This document shows positions 1 to 8,630 of a stretch of 53,387 bases of DNA, one piece after another (position 1 is the stretch's first letter; each line of letters starts with the position of its first letter). The position numbers and the translations under genes were made by a program. Source of the stretch: Candidatus Desulfovibrio intestinavium (GTDB lineage: Bacteria > Desulfobacterota > Desulfovibrionia > Desulfovibrionales > Desulfovibrionaceae). Where the stretch lies: contig DWZD01000005.1 of the NCBI GenBank assembly GCA_019118345.1, positions 1 through 53,387 of the forward strand, given 5' to 3'. Under the pieces are notes generated by a model. That model did no database searches. It saw nothing but the letters and a program-made list of their open reading frames with translations, and was not told the DNA's origin.

Positions 1-14
1 AGGGAGGGGGGAGC

Positions 15-73
15 GCGAGGGGGGAGGGAACCCCTTTTTTCGCGCCAGTGAAAAGGGGTTCCCTCCCCCTCGC
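15..73 (-). terminator. long inverted repeat downstream of the solitary hsdR
   Basis: Arms at 15-38 and 51-73 are complementary apart from one extra G in the left arm, giving a GC-rich stem closed by A/T pairs at the loop side. It lies just past the stop codon of the minus-strand hsdR, where a terminator would be expected. No T-run follows on the minus strand, so intrinsic termination is uncertain and an mRNA-stabilising hairpin is possible. Confidence 0.5.
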
Positions 74-85
74 ATACCATTCCTG

Positions 86-125
86 TTATTCCATTATTCC
101 ATTATTCCGTTATTTCGTCATTCCG
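86..125. repeat. five 8-bp tandem units at the 3' end of hsdR
   Basis: Units beginning at 86, 94, 102, 110 and 118 follow the pattern ttattccn, with the last two degenerate. The hsdR stop codon (118-120 on the minus strand) lies in the last unit. Eight is not a multiple of three, so gain or loss of units reaching into the coding end would alter the C-terminus. Only the first three units are near-perfect. Confidence 0.6.
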
Positions 126-3090
126 CATAGCCTGCCAGCCCGTGGATCTCCTGCCCGTCGGCGAGGGTGCGCAGCAGGGGGGCGAGGTCGGTCATGATGT
201 CGATTTCCTTGTGGCTGCGGGCTTTCCAGCCGAGGTTGAGGGGGGCCAGCAGGGGGGCGAGGTCATCGCTGTCGAAGCGACCGCGCTGGAGGACGGTTTG
301 GGTAAGGGCATGGAGGGCGGCGGGGTCGAGGCCGTGGCGGGCGGCGAGATCGTCGATGCGTCGGCTGCGGGCCTGATCGCGGAAGGCGAGGTAGCCCTGT
401 CGGAGGCTTGTTTCGTCCAGCGGCTGGTCGGTGGTCAGGGTACGGATGTAGGCGGTGATGGTATCGCGTTCGTCCATGAACTTGGCATCGGCGGCAATGA
501 GGGCCACAAGCTGCCGGCGGGTCATGGTCACCTCTTCGGGGGACTGATGCGAGAATTTGGCCAGCAGGGCCATGATGTAGTCGTAATCGATGAGGTTGGA
601 GGCAAAGAGCACCAGTTCAAAGTCAAGGGCCTGCACCTGCGGGTCGGGTTCCTGCCCGGGCTTGTCCTGCTTTTCGCGCAGGCGGAGCGCGGTTTCGAGG
701 TAGACGCCGCGAAAGCCCTGCAAATCGTCGGCGGGCAGGATGGTTTCGATGGCGTCGTCATCGTCCGGGGTGCGGTCGGTGTACTGGTCGAGCCGGGTTC
801 TGAGGCGCTGGACGGCCTTGAAGAGATCGATAAAGGCGCCGCGCGCCTCGTCGCCCCTGAGGTTGGGCACGGCGTCGGGGGTGCAGGGCAGGTCGTGGGC
901 CTGCATGAAGGCCCGCAGGCGTTCCACGGCCTCGCCGTACTGGCGGATGACGCTGGGCAGGGGATCCACCAGCCAGATGCGGCGGGCGGCCTCGTCGTCC
1001 TGTTCGCCGGAAAACATGCGGATGGCCTCATCCACGGCTTCCTTTTGGCGGCGAAAGTCAAGGATGTTGCCGTAAGGCTTGGTGTCGTTGAGGACGCGGT
1101 TGGTGCGGGAGAAGGCCTGAATCAGCGAATGATGGCGCAGATTCTTGTCCACATAGAGCGTATTCAGGTACGGGGAATCAAAGCCGGTGAGGAGCATATC
1201 CACCACGATGACGATATCGAGCTTCTGATCGTGGGGCACGTCGGCAAGGGGGAATTTCTGGGATTTGATGCGCGTTTGGACATCCTGATAATACTGGTCA
1301 AAGTCGGCGATGGCGTGATTGGTGCCGAAGCGGGCATTGTAATCCTCGATAATGGCGCGCAGGGCGGCCTTCTTGCCTTCGGGATCGACCGAGTTGTCGG
1401 CCCGTTCTTGCGGCAAATCCTCCTGAATCTGCTGCACGTCCCGGTTGCCGTCGGCAGGCGGGGAGAAGACGCAGGCGATGTTGAGGGGCCGGAAGTCGGG
1501 ATCCGCCGCCAGCCGGGCGGCCTGCCGTTCCCGGAACAGGCGGTGGTAGGCGATGGCCTCGTTGATGGATGCGGTGGCCAGCAGGGCATTGAACTTGCGC
1601 TGTGCGGTGGCCTCGTCATGCTTGGCAAGGATGGCGTCCACAATGGCGCGGCGGGCGGCATCCGTACCGGCGGGGGGGATGTTGTCGCCCTCGGCGCGGA
1701 AGTAGTCCACATGAAAGCGCAGGACGTTATGATCCTCGATGGCGTGGGTGATGGTATAGGCATGGAGGAGGCGATGAAAGATGTCCTCCGTGGTGCGGAA
1801 GCGCCCTTCCACGCCGTCAGCCATGCGGAAGGCGGAATTTTCCGGAAAGATGGGGGTGCCGGTAAAGCCGAAGAGCTGGGCCTTGGGGAAAAATTCGCGG
1901 ATGGCGCGGTTGTTTTCGCCGAACTGGGAGCGGTGGCACTCGTCAAAGATGAAGACCATGCGCTGGTCGCGCAGGACTTCCAGCCGGTCGCGCCAGCCGG
2001 TGCGTTGGTTGCCGTCAAGGGCCAGCGCGAGTTTCTGGATGGTGGTGACGATGACCTTGTCGGCGTGGTTGGTGGAGAGCAGGCGTTCCACCAGCTTGGC
2101 GGTATTGGTGTTTTCCTCCACGCAGCCTTCCTGAAAGCGGTTGAACTCCTGCCGGGTCTGGCGGTCGAGATCCTTGCGATCCACCACAAAAAGGCATTTG
2201 GCGATATGGGGATCATCCTTGAGCAGGGTTGCGGCCTTGAAGGAGGTCAGCGTTTTGCCGCTGCCCGTGGTATGCCAGATGTAGCCGTTGCCGTCATTGC
2301 GCCGGATGCAGTCCATGATGGCCTGAACGGCATAGATCTGATAGGGCCGCATCATGAGCAGCTTTTGCTCGCAGGCCACCAGCACCATATAGCGGCTGAT
2401 CATCTCGCTCAGAACGCATTTGGCGAGGAAGGCTTCGGCAAAGGCGTCCAGCCCGGCAATCTTTTTGTTGTCGCGGTCGGCAAACTGGTAGACAGGCAGA
2501 AAGCGCTCGTCCGCATCAAAGGCGAAGTGGCAATCATTGTTGTTGGCAAAATACCATGTGTCGCTGCAGTTGCTGACAATGAACAGCTGGATGAAGCACA
2601 AGAGCGTCCGGCTGTAGCCATTGCCGGGGTCGCGCTTGTAGTCCACGATCTGCTTCATGGCCCGGCGCGGGCTGACGGCCAGATTTTTCAGTTCCATCTG
2701 GACGACGGGGATGCCGTTGAGCAACAGAAGAACATCATAGCGGTGGAAACTGCTTGCGGTATTGATGCGGAGCTGATTGACCACCTCAAAGGCATTTTTG
2801 CACCAGTCGCGCGTATCCACCAGGGTGAAGGTCAGCGTGGTGCCGTCGTCGCGCTCCATCGTATGGTGTTCGCGCAGGGTACGGGCCGCCGCGTAAACGT
2901 CGCCGCTGATGATCATATCCAGCAGGCGGTCGAATTCGGCATCGGAAAGATGGACGCCGTTCAGTTCCTCGAAACGGGTACGGAAGTTGCTTTCCAGCGC
3001 GGCGCGGTCGCGGATGTCCGGGCGATAGTCATATTTGAGATCTTCCGCAAGGATGCGGATGAGGTGGCGTTCTATTTCCTGTTCCAGCAT
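118..3090 (-). CDS. hsdR: Type I restriction endonuclease subunit R, EcoR124I-type (solitary in window)
   Basis: HsdR is the ATP-dependent translocase and nuclease subunit of a type I restriction complex, acting in the cytoplasm on unmethylated foreign DNA. With the ATG at 3090 the protein has 990 residues, near the usual length. An N-terminal nuclease site is visible (D119, E133-L-K135). Helicase motifs follow: Walker A GSGKT (276-280), DECH (383-386), FTGTP (409-413), and further on a GFDSP segment and SRTNR. The open frame continues upstream of 3090, but that extension is low-complexity and overlaps the divergent deaminase gene, so I reject it. No hsdM or hsdS lies beside it on this strand; partners, if any, would be left of the window. 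It differs in subfamily from the HsdR at 3958. Confidence 0.9.
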   Translation of the reverse strand: MLEQEIERHLIRILAEDLKYDYRPDIRDRAALESNFRTRFEELNGVHLSDAEFDRLLDMIISGDVYAAARTLREHHTMERDDGTTLTFTLVDTRDWCKNAFEVVNQLRINTASSFHRYDVLLLLNGIPVVQMELKNLAVSPRRAMKQIVDYKRDPGNGYSRTLLCFIQLFIVSNCSDTWYFANNNDCHFAFDADERFLPVYQFADRDNKKIAGLDAFAEAFLAKCVLSEMISRYMVLVACEQKLLMMRPYQIYAVQAIMDCIRRNDGNGYIWHTTGSGKTLTSFKAATLLKDDPHIAKCLFVVDRKDLDRQTRQEFNRFQEGCVEENTNTAKLVERLLSTNHADKVIVTTIQKLALALDGNQRTGWRDRLEVLRDQRMVFIFDECHRSQFGENNRAIREFFPKAQLFGFTGTPIFPENSAFRMADGVEGRFRTTEDIFHRLLHAYTITHAIEDHNVLRFHVDYFRAEGDNIPPAGTDAARRAIVDAILAKHDEATAQRKFNALLATASINEAIAYHRLFRERQAARLAADPDFRPLNIACVFSPPADGNRDVQQIQEDLPQERADNSVDPEGKKAALRAIIEDYNARFGTNHAIADFDQYYQDVQTRIKSQKFPLADVPHDQKLDIVIVVDMLLTGFDSPYLNTLYVDKNLRHHSLIQAFSRTNRVLNDTKPYGNILDFRRQKEAVDEAIRMFSGEQDDEAARRIWLVDPLPSVIRQYGEAVERLRAFMQAHDLPCTPDAVPNLRGDEARGAFIDLFKAVQRLRTRLDQYTDRTPDDDDAIETILPADDLQGFRGVYLETALRLREKQDKPGQEPDPQVQALDFELVLFASNLIDYDYIMALLAKFSHQSPEEVTMTRRQLVALIAADAKFMDERDTITAYIRTLTTDQPLDETSLRQGYLAFRDQARSRRIDDLAARHGLDPAALHALTQTVLQRGRFDSDDLAPLLAPLNLGWKARSHKEIDIMTDLAPLLRTLADGQEIHGLAGYAE

Positions 3091-3252
3091 GGCGGCACCG
3101 TGGCGAAAAGAGGGAAAGGGGACGGCAGGACACGCAAGCCGCAAACAGGATACGGCAGGAAACTCCCCGGAGGCAAGGCGTTTTTGCCGCCGCCCTGCCG
3201 GACGCACGGCGCACGAAGGCGGGACGCGGCGGTTCGGAAGCCGACGGGCGCA

Positions 3253-3281
3253 TTGACAGACCGGTCGTTCTTCGGAACCAT
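3253..3281 (+). promoter_or_regulatory. weak promoter candidate for the deaminase
   Basis: A perfect TTGACA stands at 3253-3258, but the hexamer 17 bp downstream (aaccat) is a poor -10. It is the only recognisable box in the 217-bp divergent space between hsdR and the deaminase gene. Confidence 0.25.
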
Positions 3282-3307
3282 GAACGGATGCCATACAGGG
3301 GGATGCC

Positions 3308-3817
3308 ATGACGACGAAAGAACGGGAAATGCATGAGTCGCTCATGCGCCGCGCCATTGCCGAGGCGCGCGTGGGCATGCTGGCCGGGCAGGGAGGGCCG
3401 TTCGGCGCGCTGATTGCCAATCCGGCGGGCGAAGTTGTGGCGGTCAGCCACAATGCGGTGCTGGCAACGAACGATTGCACCATGCACGCGGAGATCGCCG
3501 CCCTGCGCAAGGCCGGTCGCCTGAACCTGCAGGGCCATACGCTCTATGCCACCGGTTTTCCCTGCATCATGTGCCTTGGCGCCATTCTCTGGTCGCGCCT
3601 TTCCACGCTCTACTACTGCAACGACTACGGCATGGCCGCCGCAGCCGGTTTCGACGACGGCGCCTTCCTGCGCGATGTGGGGCGCGTCTTTCAGTGCACG
3701 CCCGGCCCGGCAGGAGACATCGACCTGCCGCAGCTGGCCATTCGCCGTTTGGCCCTGCCCGAGGGCGAAGCCCTCTATGCGGAATGGAACCGGCTGGAAA
3801 ACCGCGTCCTCTATTAG
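3308..3817 (+). CDS. Cytidine-deaminase-fold nucleobase deaminase, guanine-deaminase-like
   Basis: This is a 169-residue zinc-dependent deaminase. The zinc and proton-shuttle signature is intact: H60-A-E62 and P85-C86-I-M-C89. The FDD triplet after the C-terminal part of the fold, and the length, resemble the GuaD-type guanine deaminases (guanine to xanthine plus ammonia) more than TadA, but substrate specificity cannot be fixed from sequence. The start is supported by a G-run Shine-Dalgarno about 6 bp upstream. It is divergent from one hsdR and sits just before the hsdRMS operon, with no obvious functional link to either. A tRNA adenosine deaminase or another nucleobase deaminase is the alternative. 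Confidence 0.8.
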   Translation: MTTKEREMHESLMRRAIAEARVGMLAGQGGPFGALIANPAGEVVAVSHNAVLATNDCTMHAEIAALRKAGRLNLQGHTLYATGFPCIMCLGAILWSRLSTLYYCNDYGMAAAAGFDDGAFLRDVGRVFQCTPGPAGDIDLPQLAIRRLALPEGEALYAEWNRLENRVLY

Positions 3818-3957
3818 GTCGCCGCCGTCCCGCGTGGCCGGAAGCCCGTTTTGCCTTTCCGGCGCAAAGGCGGTAGACTGGCTCTCCCGGTTCTCCGTCG
3901 TCCCGCCCGCACAGGGCCGGGTCGCCGCGGGCCGTCACCAAGCCGCAAGGAGCGCGC

Positions 3958-6900
3958 ATGGCGTCCAACTTTGCCTTTCTGCACGAGAAATTCCCGGAGC
4001 TGGCCGAACTCGGCCTGCTGGCCGAACGCTATCTGCATGCCGATCCCCCATCCTGCCTGATGAAGGCGGGTCTGCTCTGCGAAGGCATGATCCGGGTCAT
4101 GCTCGCGCAGGACGGCATTCCCCTGCCCGAACGCTGCGACGCCGTGGAGCGCATCAACATCCTGCAGCGGCGCGATGTGCTGCCCCCGGATGTGACCTCC
4201 GCCTTTCACCTCCTGCGCAAGGCCCGCAACAGGGCCGCCCATGAGGGTACGGCGCCGCCGGAAGGCAAGACGCGCATTCTCCTGCAGATCACGCACAGCC
4301 TGTGCGGCTGGTTCTTCCAGACCTATGGCGACGCGGCCTACCGCCCGCAGGCCTTTGTGCCGCCCGAGGCGGCGGGTGCGCCCCCCGCGCGGCCCACGGA
4401 CGCCGGGCGGGACGAGGCCCTTGCCGATCAGGCGGTTGCGCGCGCCGGACAGGCCGCCGCCCTGCCCGGGGAGGAGCGTCGCCGCCGCGCAGCCGAGGCG
4501 GCGGGCGCGCGCCGCGTCTCCGAAGCCGAGACGCGCTATCTCATTGATGAGCAGCTCAGGAAGGTGGGCTGGGAGGCCGATTCCGAAAACCTGCGTCATG
4601 CCCGCGGCGTACGGCCGCAGGCCGGGCGCAATCTGGCCATTGCCGAATGGCCCACGGATGCCGCCACGGGCAGCCGGGGCTATGCCGACTATGCCCTTTT
4701 TGCGGGCACGCGCCTGCTGGGCCTCATCGAGGCCAAGGCCGCCCACAAGGACATTCCCGCCGTCCTCGATCATCAGTGCAAGGACTACGCCCGCCACATC
4801 CGCGCGGAGCACCTGCCCCACGTCGTGGGCGAGTGGCGCGGCTTTCGCGTGCCCTTTCTCTTTGCGGCCAATGGCCGCCCCTACCTTCGCCAGCATGAGG
4901 AGAGCTCGGGCATCTGGTTTCAGGACGTGCGCTCGCCCGCCCATGCGCCGCAGGCCCTGCACGGCTGGATGAGCCCTGCCGGTCTGGAGGAGCTGCTTGA
5001 GCGCGACACGGATCAGGACAACCGCCGCCTTGCCGCCCTGCCCCGCGACTTCCTGACCGACCCCGACGGCCTCAACCTGCGGGACTACCAGCTGCGCGCC
5101 ATCGAGGCCGCCGAGCGGGCCGTGCGGGAGGGCGCGCAGAGGGCGCTGCTGGCCATGGCCACGGGCACGGGCAAAACCCGCACCGTGCTGGGCCTGATGT
5201 ATCGCTTTCTCAAGAGCGGGCGTTTCCGGCGCATGCTCTTTCTCGTGGATCGCCATGCCCTCGGCACGCAGGCGCTGGAGGTGTTCAGGGATGTCAGGCT
5301 CGAGGAGCTGCACCCCCTGAGCGAGATCTACAGCATCAGCGGCCTGACGGACAGGGCCATTGAACGGGAAACGCGCGTCCACGTCGCCACGGTGCAGGGT
5401 ATGGTCAAACGCATCCTCTACAGCGAGGGCAGCGACCGGATGCCCGCCGTCAGCGACTATGATCTGATTATCGTGGACGAGGCCCACCGGGGCTACATCC
5501 TTGACCGGGAAATGAGCGACGAGGAACAGCTCTACCGCGATCAGCGCGACTATCAGAGCAAATACCGTGAAGTCATCGACTACTTTCAGGCGGTCAAGAT
5601 CGGGCTGACGGCCACACCGGCCCTGCAGACCACGCGGATTTTCGGCCCGCCGGTCTTCAGCTATTCCTACCGGGAGGCGGTCATCGACGGCTTTCTGGCG
5701 GATCATGACGCCCCGCACCAGCTGCGCACCACGCTCAGCGAGCAGGGCATTCACTACAAGCCCGGCGATACGGTGACCATCCTTGATCCGCGGAGCGGCG
5801 AGGTCGCCGACAGCGCCCTGCTGGAAGACGAACTCGACTTCGAGGTGGACGATTTCAACAAGTCCGTCATCAACGAGAACTTCAACCGCGAAATCCTGCG
5901 CGAAATCGCGCGGGACATCGACCCCGAGGATGCCGCCTCCGGCAAGACCCTCATCTATGCCGTGGACGATCGCCATGCCGACATGATCGTGCGCATCCTC
6001 AAGGAAATCTACGCCGACGAGCTGATGGACACCGATGCCGTCATGAAGATCACCGGCAGCATCGGCAACCGCCGCAATATCGACGAGGCCATTCGCCGCT
6101 TCAAGCACGAGCGCCTGCCCTCCATCGTGGTCACCGTGGATTTGCTGACCACCGGCATCGACGTGCCGGAGATCACCCGCCTTGTCTTCCTGCGCCGGGT
6201 GAAATCCCGCATCCTTTTCGAGCAGATGCTTGGCCGCGCCACCCGCCTCTGCCCGGCCATCGCCAAGAGCCATTTTGAAATCTATGACGCCGTGGGCATC
6301 TATGACGTGCTGGAACCGGTCACCAGCATGCGGCCCGTGGTCAGCAATCCGGCGACAACCCTTGACCAGTTGCTGGACGGCCTGCGGGTCATGGAGGATC
6401 CCGCCCACATTCTCGATCAGATCAATCAAATCCTTGCCCGGCTGCAACGCCGTCGGCACGGCATGGACGCGGAGGCGCGCCGCCATTTTGCCGATCTGAC
6501 CGGCCACAGCCCCGAGGACTTCGCCGAGCAGGTGCGGGATTTGCCTCCGCGCGCGGCGAAGGAGCTGCTGCTGTCCCGGCGGGAGGGCATCGCCCTTCTG
6601 GAGGAGGCGGGCGCGGGCGGCCCCCGGCCCATTGTCCTTTCCGACACGCCGGACGCGCTCACCGCCCACACCCGGGGCTACGGCAGGGACAACCTGCGGC
6701 CCGACGACTATCTGGAATCCTTTGCCCGCTTTGTGCGGGAACGGCGCAACGAGATCGCGGCCCTCGACATCATCTGCACCCGCCCGTCGGATCTGGGCCG
6801 GGACAGCCTCAAGAGCCTGCGCCTTGCCCTCGAGCGGGAGGGATTTACCGAACGGCAGCTCAATTCCGCGCTCTCGCAGCTGAGCAACCGCGAGATCGCG

Positions 6901-7215
6901 GCGGACATCATCAGCCTTGTCCGCTGCTATGCCGTTCACGCCGAGCTGCTCGATCACGAGGAGCGCATTCGCCGCGCCGTGGCCCGGCTGAAGCAGGCCC
7001 ACACCTTTTCCCGGGCCGAGGAAAAGTGGATCGACCGCATGGAAAAGTACCTGCTCAACGAGTCCGTGCTGTCGGTGCGCACCTTTGACGAAAGCCCGGC
7101 CTTCCGGGAACGGGGCGGCTTTGCCGCGCTGGACAGGCTCTTTCAGCACCGGCTGGAAAGCCTTGTCCATGAACTGAACGGCTATCTCTATGACGATGGA
7201 GGCCTTGCCGCATGA
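3958..7215 (+). CDS. hsdR: Type I restriction endonuclease subunit R, EcoEI-type
   Basis: This is the translocase/nuclease subunit of the type I system encoded here, 1085 residues. The first 100 residues look like a DUF4145-type helical domain (including LRKARNRAAHEG). A nuclease site D244 with E258-A-K260 follows, then Walker A GTGKT (403-407), DEAH (507-510), TATP (551-554), and motif VI in the QMLGRATR segment. A good Shine-Dalgarno (caaggag, 3946-3952) supports the start. The stop overlaps the hsdM start (ATGA at 7212-7215), which implies translational coupling. Gene order R-M-S in one operon is clear. Confidence 0.93.
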   Translation: MASNFAFLHEKFPELAELGLLAERYLHADPPSCLMKAGLLCEGMIRVMLAQDGIPLPERCDAVERINILQRRDVLPPDVTSAFHLLRKARNRAAHEGTAPPEGKTRILLQITHSLCGWFFQTYGDAAYRPQAFVPPEAAGAPPARPTDAGRDEALADQAVARAGQAAALPGEERRRRAAEAAGARRVSEAETRYLIDEQLRKVGWEADSENLRHARGVRPQAGRNLAIAEWPTDAATGSRGYADYALFAGTRLLGLIEAKAAHKDIPAVLDHQCKDYARHIRAEHLPHVVGEWRGFRVPFLFAANGRPYLRQHEESSGIWFQDVRSPAHAPQALHGWMSPAGLEELLERDTDQDNRRLAALPRDFLTDPDGLNLRDYQLRAIEAAERAVREGAQRALLAMATGTGKTRTVLGLMYRFLKSGRFRRMLFLVDRHALGTQALEVFRDVRLEELHPLSEIYSISGLTDRAIERETRVHVATVQGMVKRILYSEGSDRMPAVSDYDLIIVDEAHRGYILDREMSDEEQLYRDQRDYQSKYREVIDYFQAVKIGLTATPALQTTRIFGPPVFSYSYREAVIDGFLADHDAPHQLRTTLSEQGIHYKPGDTVTILDPRSGEVADSALLEDELDFEVDDFNKSVINENFNREILREIARDIDPEDAASGKTLIYAVDDRHADMIVRILKEIYADELMDTDAVMKITGSIGNRRNIDEAIRRFKHERLPSIVVTVDLLTTGIDVPEITRLVFLRRVKSRILFEQMLGRATRLCPAIAKSHFEIYDAVGIYDVLEPVTSMRPVVSNPATTLDQLLDGLRVMEDPAHILDQINQILARLQRRRHGMDAEARRHFADLTGHSPEDFAEQVRDLPPRAAKELLLSRREGIALLEEAGAGGPRPIVLSDTPDALTAHTRGYGRDNLRPDDYLESFARFVRERRNEIAALDIICTRPSDLGRDSLKSLRLALEREGFTERQLNSALSQLSNREIAADIISLVRCYAVHAELLDHEERIRRAVARLKQAHTFSRAEEKWIDRMEKYLLNESVLSVRTFDESPAFRERGGFAALDRLFQHRLESLVHELNGYLYDDGGLAA

Positions 7216-8630
7216 GCACCCGCGAAATTGTCGCCAAACTCTGGAACCTCTGCCATGTGCTGCGGGATGACGGCATCACCTATCATCAGTACGTCACGGA
7301 GCTGACCTATATCCTCTTTCTGAAAATGGCCAAGGAAACCGGCACGGAACAGGGCATCCCCGCCGCCTGCCGCTGGGATGCGCTGACCGCCGAAAGCGGC
7401 ATCACCCTGAAGCATCGCTACAAGCGCATACTTGCCGAACTGGGCGAAACGGGCACGGGCCATGTGCGGGAAATCTATCAGGGGGCCGTGTCCAGCATCG
7501 ACGAGCCCAAGAATCTGGAAAAGATCATCAGCAGCATCAATGCGCTGGACTGGTATTCCGCGCGGGAAGAGGGGCTGGGCAACCTCTATGAAGGCCTGCT
7601 GGAAAAGAACGCCGGCGAGAAGAAGTCCGGCGCGGGCCAGTATTTCACGCCGCGCGTGCTCATCGACGTGATGGTGCGCCTCATGGATCCGCGCATCGGC
7701 GAACGCTGCAACGATCCCGCCTGCGGCACCTTCGGCTTCATGATCGCCGCCGACCGCTACCTGAAGGATCAGACCGATGAATATTTCGATCTCAGCGAGG
7801 ATCAGCGGGCCTTCCAGAAGCAAGAGGCCTTCAGCGGCTGCGAGCTGGTGCACGACACCCACCGCCTTGCCCTGATGAATGCCATGCTGCACGGCATAGA
7901 GGGGCATATCCTGCTGGCGGACACCCTCTCCACGGCGGGCAAGGCGCTCAAGGGCTACGATCTCGTGCTGACCAATCCCCCCTTCGGCACGAAAAAGGGC
8001 GGCGAGCGCGCCAGCCGCGACGACTTTGCCTTTCCCACCGGCAACAAGCAGCTGAACTTCCTGCAGCATATTTACCGCAGCCTGAAGCCCGGCGGTCGGG
8101 CCGCCGTCGTCCTGCCGGATAACGTGCTCTTTGCCGACGGCGACGGCGCGCGCATCCGCGCCGACCTCATGGACAAATGCACGCTGCACACCATCCTGCG
8201 CCTGCCCACCGGCATCTTCTACGCGCAGGGCGTCAAAACCAACGTGCTGTTTTTCGCGCGCGGGCAGGGCGACAGGGGCAACACGCGGGAGGTCTGGTTC
8301 TACGATCTGCGCACCAACATGCCCTCCTTCGGCAAGACGAATCCCCTGAGGCCGGAACATTTCGCGGCCTTTGAGGCGGCCTATGCCGCCGCCGACCGCC
8401 GCGCCGTCACGGACGAACGCTGGCGCGCGTTCAGCCGCGAGGACATTGCCGCGCGCGGGGACAGTCTGGATCTCGGCCTCATCCGCGACGACGCGCTGAC
8501 AGCCTATGACGACCTGCCCGATCCCGCCGACAGCGCCGAGGAATGCCTTGCCCTGCTGGAAGAGGCGGCGGATCTGCTGCGGGGCGTGGCGCGGGAACTG
8601 CGCGGCCTCGACCGCAAGGAGGCGGAATAA
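7212..8630 (+). CDS. hsdM: Type I restriction-modification DNA methyltransferase subunit M
   Basis: HsdM transfers a methyl group from S-adenosylmethionine to adenine N6 in the target chosen by HsdS. The 472-residue protein has a helical N-terminal HsdM_N region, the SAM-binding motif DPACGTFGF (168-176) and the catalytic NPPF (255-258), which marks an adenine-N6 enzyme of the gamma class. It overlaps hsdR by 4 bp upstream, and its TAA shares one base with the hsdS start at 8630. Both active motifs are intact, so the system looks functional. Confidence 0.95.
   Translation: MSTREIVAKLWNLCHVLRDDGITYHQYVTELTYILFLKMAKETGTEQGIPAACRWDALTAESGITLKHRYKRILAELGETGTGHVREIYQGAVSSIDEPKNLEKIISSINALDWYSAREEGLGNLYEGLLEKNAGEKKSGAGQYFTPRVLIDVMVRLMDPRIGERCNDPACGTFGFMIAADRYLKDQTDEYFDLSEDQRAFQKQEAFSGCELVHDTHRLALMNAMLHGIEGHILLADTLSTAGKALKGYDLVLTNPPFGTKKGGERASRDDFAFPTGNKQLNFLQHIYRSLKPGGRAAVVLPDNVLFADGDGARIRADLMDKCTLHTILRLPTGIFYAQGVKTNVLFFARGQGDRGNTREVWFYDLRTNMPSFGKTNPLRPEHFAAFEAAYAAADRRAVTDERWRAFSREDIAARGDSLDLGLIRDDALTAYDDLPDPADSAEECLALLEEAADLLRGVARELRGLDRKEAE

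Noticed and set aside
142..3336. Very long open frame antisense to hsdR
   Set aside because: It is a by-product of high GC and codon bias; its translation is Gly/Val/Ala low-complexity without domains, and the opposite strand has full HsdR motifs. The same applies to long antisense frames over 3814-7170, 13155-17300, 17445-19889, 25823-27784, 31135-33384, 37012-39135 and 50023-51861.
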